64,000 nt of DNA, from positions 9,401,001-9,465,000 of the forward strand of contig CM043969.1 in NCBI GenBank assembly GCA_014529385.2, given 5' to 3'. The translations under genes and the position numbers were made by a program. The notes below the pieces were generated by a model. The model saw only the letters and a list, made by a program, of their open reading frames with translations. It ran no database searches and was not told where the DNA came from. The DNA comes from Adiantum capillus-veneris. Lineage: Eukaryota > Streptophyta > Polypodiopsida > Polypodiales > Pteridaceae. The number at the start of each line of letters is the position of its first letter. The stretch's first letter is position 1. Positions 10,315 through 19,153 of this stretch are shown piece by piece.

Positions 10315-11214
10315 TGTTTGGCGGACGAAGCTGCGGTTTCTAGAGAAGGAGGCACATTTTTGTGGGAAACCCTTGTAAAATTCTTTTGTAAGAGAGCATC
10401 TCTAAGCCGAGAACTTGTAAAAGAATTTATGATTATTTTTCTGGGAGCAATTGTATATAAGAGAGCCAGTTAGAAGTTTAGGAGCTTTTGGCCGGACAAG
10501 CCATTTGTAAAGACCTAAACTATAAAGGTCAATTTTGTAAGTTTGAACATAATCTTCTTTTATCAAAAACTTAGAAGACAGCGTACGTTTGAGAGCTCTA
10601 TCTTGCTCCAACTTGTAATCATTGCTACTGTGGCTACGGTAATCCAAATTTAGGTTCGTTTATTGCATTGTGTTCCTCTTACTTTGCTCTCCCATTCAAG
10701 TGTAATCATTCAAGATTTGGTGTAGGTTTTTAACTACGAATTTGAGACCTTAAATCGCTGTTTTGAGTGTTTAAACGCGTATTTTATGTTGTTTTGACCC
10801 TAGGAGAGGAATTAGGGACCCTGAAACGACCCTTTAGGATCACCTGTTCACTGTTTTTGCTGACTTTGGGACGAACGATCGCGATCTTTGTACCTCTCCA
10901 GAATGTTGTGACAGTGATAGGATATGCTCCTGATAGTCCCCTGTAGTTTCCCTTCAAGTTTCGTGCGAATCCGATATGATTTGCATGGTAAACGGGCATG
11001 ATGACTATAGAGTTGTGTAGAAGGACATAGGCAGATTACTTGGCTTTAGTGCGTATGATTTTCTTGCAGATTAGTAGTTGCATCTCATCAAGTTCACTTC
11101 ATTAGGAATGACACCCTAGTGAGTTTCCATGCCTCATCCTGGTCGCTTCCCTTGTATTGATATTTTATGTTGATGCGTGAGAGCTATGCTATGGACGTCC
11201 ATCGCAGCGACTCA
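10315..11214 (+). repeat. 3' LTR of element B
   Basis: About 900 bp from TGTTTGGCGG to a CA near 11214. Its last ~600 bp match the LTR of element A; the first ~290 bp are unrelated. The right end is set where similarity to LTR A stops and copia coding sequence starts, so it may be off by several bases. Confidence 0.65.
10868..10894. repeat. Palindromic motif, copy 6 (in LTR of B)
   Basis: Core CGATCGCGATCT, degenerate left arm, intact GTACC right arm followed by TCTCC as in copy 1. Confidence 0.55.
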
Positions 11215-12470
11215 GATTCTAGAGAGCGGGAATCATACGAAGAAGCTATGCAACACGAATCCAAAGAAGAATGGATGAAGAGCATGCAAGTGGAGATGAA
11301 ATCATTACATCACAACCAAACATGGAAGTTGGTTGAGTTTCCTAAAGGTAAGCGGGCATTGCAAAACAAATGGGTGTACAAGCTGAAGGAGGAAGAAGGT
11401 GGGAAGAAAAGGTACAAGTCCAGGCTTGTGGTAAAAGGGTTTTCTCAAAAGAAAGGTATTGATTTCAACAAAATATTTTTTCATGTTGTAAAAATGAGCT
11501 CAGTTAGGCTTGTCTCAAGCCTTGTGGCTGCTCATGACTTAAATCTTGAGCAAATGGATGTAAATACAGTGTTCCCTCATGGTGACTTAGAGGAGGAAAT
11601 CTACATGCTTCAACCAAATGGATATGAAGTAAAGTGTAAGGAGAAAATGGTTTGTAGATTAAAGAAGAGTGTCAAGAGAGTGTACTTGACTTCCAATTGA
11701 GGGATGCTAGATCACGGATTTAGGAGATGCAACTTAGATCATTGCATCCATACAAAGAATTTGGGAGATGGGAAATTCATCATCCTAATGTTGTATGTTG
11801 ATGACATGCCGATTGCAAGTGCTAACATGCAAGATGTAAAAGACCTAAAAGAGGAGTTTTCTAAATCTTTTTCAATGAAAGATTTAGGTGCTGCAAAGTG
11901 GATACTTGGTATGAAGATATCAAGGGACAAGACAAAGAAGACACTAAAGCTATCTCAAGAGGATTACATCAAGAAGGTACTAGAAAGGTTTGTAATGTAA
12001 GATACAAAATTGGTTTCTACACCTTTGGCTAGTCACTTTAAACCAACCAAAGATATGTGTCCAAACACACAAGAGGAGGTATCCTATATGTTTAAAGTTC
12101 CATATGCTGCATCGATAGGTTCTCTAATGTATGCTATGGTCTCGACTAGACCAGACATTGCACATGCAGTGGGAGTTGTGAGTAGAATCAGGGACAATCC
12201 GGGTAAAGAGCACTAGCAAGCTGTGAAGTGGATACTTAGATATCTAGAAGGGACAAAAACAAATGATTTGTATTTTGGAGGCACTGATATTTTCTTGCAA
12301 GGGTATGCTGATGCATATATGGCAAGTGACAAAAATACTCGAAGGAGAACTACTAGCTATGTCTTCACATTTGGAGGCACAATAGTAAGCTGGTCTTCAA
12401 AGCTGTAGAAAGTGGTCTCACTTTCTACCACGGAAATAGAGTATGTAACAAGAAGAAGTTGAGATTTTTC
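11215..12470 (+). pseudogene. Ty1/copia pol remnant (RT-RNase H)
   Basis: Conserved copia blocks occur in order: W..A...E...L..N.TW.L; NKWVYKLKEEEGG; RLVVKGFSQKKGIDF; QMDVNTVF.HGDLEEEIYM; then LYVDDMPIAS (YVDD catalytic motif intact), KDLGAAKWILGMKI, the SIGSLMYAMVSTRPDIAHAVG block, and RNase H-like LQGYADAYMASDKN...TTSYVF. It is broken by stops near 11698, 11998 and 12214, by TAG at 12406, and a short deletion after SWSSKL. Gag, protease and integrase are missing to the left, where element B lies. It is decayed and cannot encode a working enzyme. Confidence 0.9.
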
Positions 12471-12544
12471 TCATCTTCAATGGACATTCAAGGATAAGAA
12501 TCTTGGATGGAAAGGAGTCACGCGTTTGGCATGGAGATTAGTCT

Positions 12545-12557
12545 CCAAGTGGGAGAT
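12545..12557 (+). other. Copia polypurine tract
   Basis: CCAAGTGGGAGAT, the usual copia PPT form, directly before the LTR start TGTTAAG. Confidence 0.8.
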
Positions 12558-12952
12558 TGTTAAGTATGGAGCCTGATTTACCCCTTGTAACTTTTAGTTT
12601 TAAAAGCACACATTTGTAAGGCTCCCATTATGAGGAGAAGCCATGGTGCAAAAATATTTTGCCAAAAAACCAAAAGTTCACGCCAAAATATTTCCTTTTT
12701 GCTGGAATATTATGACCAGATGGTGATTGAAAAGTGATCAAAAAATGGCCGATCGGTTGGCCAATGGCCAAAAGTCAATGGCCGGTGGCTGGTGGAAGGA
12801 AACTCTTTGGCCGGTGACCAAATTCAATGGTCTGTAGCCAATTTCTAGGTGGAATATTCTTCTCAAGGGGGGACACACATGAGCACATGGGAGAATTTAA
12901 CTTGGACTTGTCTACACAAGGGCGGCTACACGTTGCTGCCTCTCCTTTTGGC

Positions 12953-12964
12953 CTATAAAAGGAG
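12953..12964 (+). promoter_or_regulatory. TATA box of the copia LTR
   Basis: CCTATAAAAGGA lies about 120 bp upstream of the conserved R-region words. It fits the Pol II promoter of the LTR. Confidence 0.6.
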
Positions 12965-13163
12965 GCCTCTTCTACACACAAAATGGATTTTGTGGTGCAT
13001 TGTGAAGTTGATGTGAGGTGGTGAGAGTGAAGCAAAGCGCGAGAGCTCCATTAAGGGGATAATCCCTTTGTAACCTACTTCTAGTTTGAAGTATTAAAGC
13101 CGTTGAGTGGTTGCTCTCTCGTGGACGTAGCCCACATTGGGTAAACCACGTATATCATGTGTG

Positions 13164-13164
<1 letters not shown>

Positions 13165-13230
<66 letters not shown>
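13165..13230. repeat. (CT)n microsatellite
   Basis: About 33 CT units inside the U5 side of the copia LTR. Confidence 0.95.
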
Positions 13231-13232
<2 letters not shown>

Positions 13233-13330
13233 CTACTCTACTCTATAGTCTCTTGTGTGTGAAAATTATCTCTCTCCATTAAGTAAACTACTTTAATATC
13301 TCTTAGCTACGTCCTATTTCCTAGCAAGAG

Positions 13331-14920
13331 AATGGAAGACAAAATGAAGATCCATGAGGATTGGTGTGTGGATGAAACTATGCTTTTGCCATTACAGAAT
13401 CATTACTCTTATGTTTTTGAATAAGTTCCCAGCTTTGGTACATTTTGGATTTATAATATGATTTTTACTGAGCTATAGTTGTTTATGCACAATTTATTTG
13501 AGTTAAGTTTTTGTGTAATTCTAAAAATCTTGGTATCATTATGAGTCTTTTTCGTTGTGTATATGTAATATTAGAAAAATGGATTTATAAAAAATAACCA
13601 TCATTCAAAAAAGGGGGTCTCAATAACTCATTTAGAGTTTTCACACACAACTCTTGAGCTCTTCCACTATTTGTTTGCTCTCAAATGAAAACATGGAAGC
13701 ATCAATTGCCTCTATGAGTGGCTCTCTACCCACATCTACCCCTCCATCACTCTTTATGCTCTTCTTGGAAGATACCAAATACAAAGCGAAGATAGAGCTT
13801 CACACTCTTCTCCTCGACCTTGCTGCCATAATTGATGTCCACATCAATGCATTTGTAGAGAAGGTATTTTTCATGGAGGAGCACATCATGAAACATGCAA
13901 TGGCTATCCTACCACATGTAGGGATATGGGTGCCTTGGGACCTCTTGTGCTTAATTCACAGAGAAGACCGTTAGTTCGCCAAGCAACTAAAATGCTTTCC
14001 CAAGCAATTGTCATTGGTACAAGGCATTTCCTTGTTGATGAGTAGGCTATAGGGGTGGTGGCGCTAAAGAAGTGCAAATTGGGGGGGGGGGGGGGGGGGG
14101 GGGGGGGAGTACTCTAGAAAACTTCCACATTTACCTTTCTTTTCATTGAGGAGCTGTATTTGAAGGAGGTGAGACTACCACACTCGTAGATTGGTACGTT
14201 GATCAAGGATGGCAAGGAATTGTAGGGTGTCCCCATGAACCCTGGCGCCAAGAGCCACACACTTTTGCTACTACAATACCCTAGGGGACTTGAGGATGTA
14301 GAGTAAAGACCACCAACAAAGGCTACAACTAGCACCCCTCCAGAGGATGTGCCTCTGCCAGCAAACAATGCCATCTCCAATGTAGAGATCAGTCCCTTGT
14401 TAGCGGTGGTGGTGGTGGCACTGGTGGTGGTAAATGGGGATGATTTTTTTTTCTACATGACTTAGAAAATGCCTTTGGCCTCCACATGGATGAGTGCCTA
14501 AGTGTATTTTGCAATAGTGTCAAGTTCCTCCTTGACTCCACGCTAGATGCCCTTCAGACCAAGTTGTTGGCCCTTGGCAACTCCATTGCTGACACTATCA
14601 CACTTTTTTGCGAGGAGGTTTTGACAGCGGAGCAACTAGATGTCTTGAACAAGGATTTTAAGGCCACGCAGGTGAAGGTTGTGGTTGTCTCTAGGAAGCC
14701 TATGCCCGTGCAATCTCCTCCTGATATTGAGTCTAGCATTGTGGATGCGACCAAGTCATGCATTGACTTGGATACCAAGGGGAATAGGGATAGACCAGTC
14801 GGAATTGGATAGCCTTTGGACCACATTCCTCCCTTGCCCACTGCACTGGTGCACAAATACCCCTTAGCAATGTCACCATTTTGCAAAATGGTTTAACTAC
14901 CCAAGTTCACTTCATGACAT
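13331..14920 (+). pseudogene. Left half of an unidentified split reading frame
   Basis: After ~300 bp of AT-rich sequence with nothing recognisable, plus-strand coding pieces occur at 13654-13974 and 14486-14812, and in another frame at about 14812-14920. The last piece continues in frame across the nested retrotransposon: joining ACAT at 14917 to ACAT at 29907 keeps the codons open (left end TTQVHFMT, right start WSLKGLIKVL). The product is acidic/hydrophobic with no domain I recognise, and at least two frameshifts are present. It could be a host gene remnant or an older element. A poly-G run lies within it. Confidence 0.4.
14082..14107. repeat. Poly-G homopolymer
   Basis: About 26 consecutive G residues. 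The length may be an assembly or sequencing artefact. Confidence 0.85.
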
Positions 14921-15601
14921 TGTTAACATGCAAATGAGAAGGAAAATGAATGCCTCTATAGCCTTGCACGAGCCACACCATTGGAAGGAAGAACTATTGC
15001 ACGGTCAAAAACACCTGTGGTAACCACCTGTGGGAATTTATGAAAAAACCTTCAAGCATGGAACACGCTCAAAATTAGAATAAACCAAGGACATCATGAC
15101 AAAGCTCATCTTGTGGAGATGTTTGTAGAGTATCTATAGGCAAAAAAGAGATGAGAAATAAAGAAGTTATGGCCACTCAAACATGGAGGTGTCCTTTCTC
15201 TTGCTCAAAACTGAGCTCTCTGGAAGTTGTGTAGGTGTTGTAGCTATTAAAATGGGACCTTTCTTATCTTTTATCCCAACATTTCTTAGCCGACAAGGCT
15301 CTTTCTTAAGGCATCTTTTAATTGTCTCCTTTTAGGCCTTTTTTGGGCAAAAATCGAGTTGTCGGGACCCTTTGACCAAGGAGTCGAGTGGGGGCAAGTG
15401 GTTGGGGACCAAAAGAATTGGCCAAGCCCCTGTCCAAGCAGTGTGAATAGAAAAAATATGCCATCTCCCTCCCCATGATCCCCCATAGCCAGGCCTTGAG
15501 AGAGCTCCTCTCACCTTTGATACCCTATAGTGGGCACCCAATGTGCCCTATATATCCCCCACTTTCCCTTTGTCGCTTCTCAGGTGAGATAACCCCCATG
15601 A
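14921..15601 (-). repeat. 3' LTR of minus gypsy, outer part
   Basis: Aligns base for base, with scattered differences, to 28712-29417. It is interrupted at 15602 by the copia element and resumes at 22624. Confidence 0.85.
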
Positions 15602-15806
15602 TGAAGGTGCCACATGAAGTGTGTGTGAGTGCAAGTGCGAGAGTAGAGAGAGAGAAAGAGACCTGCTACGGGTGAAGCGCACAGAGCAACGTAATCCTGT
15701 TGCAACTCCTTATTCTATTGTATTAAAGAATAAGTGTATAATGGTTAAGTTAGTAGATGGGTTAGTAGTAAGTGGGATGTCTGGCCACTTGTCCTGAATC
15801 CCAACA
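15602..15806 (-). repeat. 3' LTR of minus copia
   Basis: 205 bp, TG...CA. It matches the 5' LTR except that its GA/CT tract is short (about 15 bp against about 97 bp). Confidence 0.9.
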
Positions 15807-15823
15807 AACTCCCACTTGAAGGT
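15807..15823 (-). other. Polypurine tract of minus copia
   Basis: On the minus strand, ACCTTCAAGTGGGAGTT directly precedes the LTR start TGTTGGG. Confidence 0.85.
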
Positions 15824-15875
15824 CAACGCAGCCCAAGTGACCTGGTATGTACAACCATGAAGCAATATAGTGGCT

Positions 15876-16328
15876 TCAACCTATACCCATCAACTCACTG
15901 CAATGTGTAAACCGCTCCAAAAATAAGCCTTTCGTCAAAGCATCTGTTGGGTTGTCGTCAGTGTGTACCTTGACCATATCAATGAGCTTCTTGACCAAGA
16001 AATCTCTCACAAGATGATACCTGACTTCAATGTGTTTCGATTTGGAGTGAAACACGGGATTCCTTGCCAATGCAAGAGCACTCTGACTATCACAATATAT
16101 CATTGGAGTCTTATCAATGCCAAGATTTTTGACCAAGCAAGATAACCATACAGCCTCTTTACTTGCATCCAACAATGCAACATACTCTACGTCCATAGTG
16201 GAAGACGATGTACAATCTTGAAGACATGACCTCCAAGATACTGCTGCTCCAACAAATATGAAGACATAGCCAGATGTCGATCTCCTATTGTCGACACAGC
16301 CCGCATAGTCTACATCCACACAACCCAT
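15876..16328 (-). pseudogene. Copia RNase H
   Basis: 150 codons open. RNase H motifs in order: DVDYAGCVDNRRSTSGYVF, VSWRSCLQ, TMDVEYVALLDASKEAVWL (Glu/Asp region), MIYCDSQSALALARNPVFHSKSKHIEVRYH and VHTDDNPTDALTKGL. These are the standard C-terminal copia pol blocks. The domain is nearly intact but is fused upstream to a deleted reverse transcriptase. Confidence 0.9.
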
Positions 16329-17051
16329 GATGGATGCATCACTGTTCCCGAATCTTAAACACCTACATCCTCATCGAGATCCCCGTGAAGAAATTATATC
16401 TTCACATCCATCTATACAAGTTCCATGTCCTCAATTGCTACAAGACCAAGTACGTTTCTAAGCATTGTCATATTGACCCACAGGCGAGAAGATTGAACAT
16501 CAAAATCGACTCCCTTTTGCTCTTTGAACCCTTTGGCTACAAGTCTAGCCTTGTACTTTGGATTTGGATCACCTGAGGTAAATTTCTTCTTGTAAACTCA
16601 ATTTGCAAGGTAAAGGTTTTGCATCAGTTGGCAGTTCTACCAAGTCCCAAGTGTCATTAGCTAGAATCGAGTTATACTCAGATTCCATAGCCTGCTCCCA
16701 CTTCACCACATCATCCGTCATCATGGCTTCTTGGTAGCAGCTTGGCTCACTGCAATCGATCAACATGATGTAATCAAGACCTGGCTCGAAATGCGCAGGT
16801 GGACGAGAGACTCTAGTAGACCATCTCACTCCTTGACCATTGCTATTTGCTCCCTGTGGAGAATTGCTAGTGGAAGGTACATCCCTAGCCCGCTGAGTTG
16901 ATTTCACTGTCTCCGAGGCAACATCCTCAAAAGTGACTCTTTGAATCTCTATTTCCTTGATGGGTTGTTTATGCATCTTTGGCTCATTGAAGATCACATC
17001 TGAACTACGGATGACTCGACGAGATTTTGAGTGCCAAAGACGATATCCCAT
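16329..17051 (-). pseudogene. Copia IN-RT linker and truncated reverse transcriptase
   Basis: 17051-16569 carries the integrase tail and the start of RT (WEQAMESEYNSILANDTWDLVELP). A frame-shifted stretch then reads LVAKGFKEQKGVDFD and QMDVKI.FLHGDLDE. Immediately after FLHGDLDE the sequence jumps to the RNase H region, so the palm with the YVDD catalytic pair is deleted. No working RT is possible from this copy. Confidence 0.85.
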
Positions 17052-17108
17052 CTCTCCATCTGCACCATATCCAATGAAAATACATTTGTGTGGCTTTGGC
17101 TCTAACTT

Positions 17109-17820
17109 CTATCGAAGTTGTTTAGGCACGTGAGCATAAGATTCACAACCAAAAACATGTAGATGGTGGTACTGGGGCTTACGTTTAGACCATAACTCTT
17201 CTGGAATCTTATAATTCAATGGCGTACTAGGCGAACAATTTATAATGTGCACTGCGATCAAGACGGATTCTGCCCAGAAGCCTTTTGTGATATTTGCCCT
17301 AGAAAGCATGGTTGTGACTCTTTTCTGAATTGTATGACTCATGCACTCAGCAACTCCATTCTGAGTTGGTGTGTATGGTGCAGTAAAGTGCCTTTTAATC
17401 CCCCTTTTAGCACAAAGTTTTTCAAACTCCTTGATGACATACTCTCCACCGTTGTCAGTCCGTAACCTCTTGAGTTTCTTGCCAGACTGATTCTCAATGA
17501 GTGCCAGACATTTTTGGAACACACGAAGAACTTGATCCTTATGTTTCAAAGGATATGCCCACACCTTTCGAGTAGAGTCATCAATGAATGTCACAAAATA
17601 GCTGGGCCCCCCCAGAGATTTGGTTGTTGACATAGGACCACAAACATCACTATGTACTAAATCTAGAGGTTCATGTTGCTTTTGACCCAATGGTAAGTGC
17701 ACGGACCTAGTCTGTTTTCCATAGATACAATGCTCACAAACAGGAAAGTCAACAGAAGACAAGACAGATAAGTAGCCAAAACGAGTCAGAGTTCTCATTC
17801 CTTTCTAGCTAATATGACCT
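17109..17820 (-). pseudogene. Copia integrase core
   Basis: The HHCC finger end (CEHCIYGKQ), the first Asp (LVHSDVCGPM), the second Asp (LRTDNGGEYV) and the glutamate context are present, but the usual VAERMNRT is VAECMSHT. The catalytic Glu of NGVAE is retained. GKQTRSVHLP and the C-terminal LHVFGCESYAHVPKQLR are normal copia blocks. A stop follows near 17811 upstream and the product ends at 17109. Confidence 0.88.
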
Positions 17821-18099
17821 AGCCGGAAATGCCACAACTCAGTAAGACGGCAGCTTGGCTATAGATATGTAATCATGACCAACATGTGACACATGCATGG
17901 AGTACAAGGTACTATGCTTCTAACCTCTGAGTACAACAAGATTACCTTTGCGTACTATCCACAAACCATTGCCAAATGTAGTGGTGTAGCCCAAATCATC
18001 AAGCTAACCAATAGAAATCAAGCTTTTAGTAAACTTGGACATATGTCTGACATTATATAAAGTAAAGTGCGAGCCATTCCTTAGATGCAATTTGATGTT

Positions 18100-18312
18100 T
18101 CAGACACCCTCAATGTCTAGTTCATAAGAATCACCATGTCTCACTTTTCCACAAGAGTGAGAATAAGTAGAGAACCACTCTCTATGTGGTGTCACATGGA
18201 AACTCGCACCAGAATATACTATCCAATTCTGTGCATAATGCACATCTTCTGTAATAAGAGCCTCGACAGGTAGATCTGCTGTGAAGACCAATACGTCAAA
18301 GGTAAGTGGCAT
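18100..18312 (-). pseudogene. Copia aspartic protease with mutated active site
   Basis: The copia protease block reads NWIVYSGASFHVTP where the family has WIVDSGAS. The catalytic Asp is therefore Tyr here. The downstream KVRHGDSYELDIEGV matches the usual V.MG.......G.G block loosely. Active-site loss means the domain is dead. Confidence 0.8.
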
Positions 18313-19153
18313 AACAATCCGGTCAATGTGCTAGAGTATTCAAATGCTCCTATTATAGAGACTCTTCCAGCGGATTGTTTATCCTTCTTGCTTTGCTGCC
18401 ATTTCCTGCAATCCTTCTTCACATGCCCTTTTTTATGGTAGTGATAGCACTTGACATTATGCATAGAACCCCAATACTTATTGTGTGAGCCCCCACGTTC
18501 CTTGCTTTTGGCTCGACTTTGAGTGCGACCGCTTTGTCTATCACTAGCAACATACGCATCACCATCCTTCTTGCCTTCGAGATATTTCCTGTGAATCTCC
18601 TCGATAAATAGACTCCCAAGGACGTCATTGTACACTAGACCGGTACCATGTGCTGAGTTGCTAATTGCAGTACAGAACGTATCCCAAGATGAGGGTAAAC
18701 TGCATAGCAAGAAGATACATTTGATTTCCTCATCAAAGACCAAACCCTGAGTGGTCAACTGAGGAAAATGATATTGAACTCATTAATGTGAGTAGAAATA
18801 GTGCCCTCTTCCTTCGTACGAAGGTCAAACAGCTTCTTCATCAAGAAAACCTTATTAGTGGCACTTTTGTTCTCATAACTGGAACACAACTTATCCCATA
18901 CATCTGTAGTAGTCCTTTCTCCAACTATAGTAAAGTACACAGATTTGTCCAAATGCAAACGGAGGGTAGATTTGGCCTTACCAACAAGTTTCTCCCACTC
19001 AACATTTGTATACTTGCCCTCTGGGCGCTCCATAATAGGATCCAGTTGGCCTTTTTGTATAAGAACATCTTGAATCTTCTCTTTTTAGATAGCAAAATTT
19101 GTCCCATCAAATTTCCAGATATTGTAAATATCCTTTTAACCACTAGATGACAT
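18219..19153 (-). pseudogene. Copia gag
   Basis: The start context on the minus strand is ATG TCA TCT AGT at 19153, followed by an in-frame TAA at codon 6 and another stop after FDGTNFAI. The UBN2-type gag core follows (KSTLRLHLDKSVYFTI, TTDVWDKLCSSYENKS, FLMKKLFDLRTKEEGTI). The zinc knuckle is CYHYHKKGHVKKDC: the second Cys of the CCHC box has become Tyr. The frame shifts between the two halves near 18757. Confidence 0.85.

Larger units (their letters stand above)
6836..10343 (+). pseudogene. Accessory ORF of element B, Transposase_32-like plus coiled coil
   Basis: One ancestral frame of about 1,150 codons survives in pieces. 6836-7290 and 7315-7700 give an N-terminal globular part (FFILQPWGTDYMRAHELMSS..., then RYTEPILHIAMVMVLATIEN...) whose layout resembles the plant putative transposon protein domain (Transposase_32 type) by eye. 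7698-8875 is acidic and K/E/Q-rich coiled coil, with PPPPSPKSPPPP repeats near 8385-8490. 8836-9234 is further coiled coil (LEQEKLQRQL, LEQQLAQARAELE). 9240-10343 is a C-terminal W/Y-rich region ending in the PPT. Breaks: a 59-bp tandem duplication at 7234, frame changes near 7697, 8048 and 8835, and in-frame stops near 9234, 9974 and 9995. Element F carries a protein of matching size and layout. Function unknown. Confidence 0.5.
6836..11214 (+). mobile_element. LTR element B with accessory ORF and 3' LTR
   Basis: A plus-strand element made of a degraded accessory ORF of about 1,150 codons, a polypurine tract (10301-10314) and a 3' LTR (10315-11214). No gag, PR, RT, RNase H or IN motif is visible between 6836 and the PPT, so it is a non-autonomous (LARD-like) element. 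The 5' LTR and primer site are not recognisable in the 2 kb upstream; the true left boundary is unknown. The right boundary abuts copia pol sequence, so B probably inserted into that copia copy. Confidence 0.55.
12558..13330 (+). repeat. 3' LTR of the copia remnant
   Basis: It starts TGTTAAGTATGG after the PPT. It contains a TATA box, and the R-U5 hallmark GTGGACGTAGCCCACATTGGG with AACCACGTATA. A long CT microsatellite sits near the 3' end. The right end is not marked by a clear CA/TSD pair; 13330 is an estimate. Confidence 0.65.

Noticed and set aside
3194-11214. Treating LTR A and LTR B as the two LTRs of a single element
   Set aside because: Each is preceded by its own PPT, the U3 parts are unrelated, and no primer site follows LTR A. 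They fit two 3' LTRs of different elements better.
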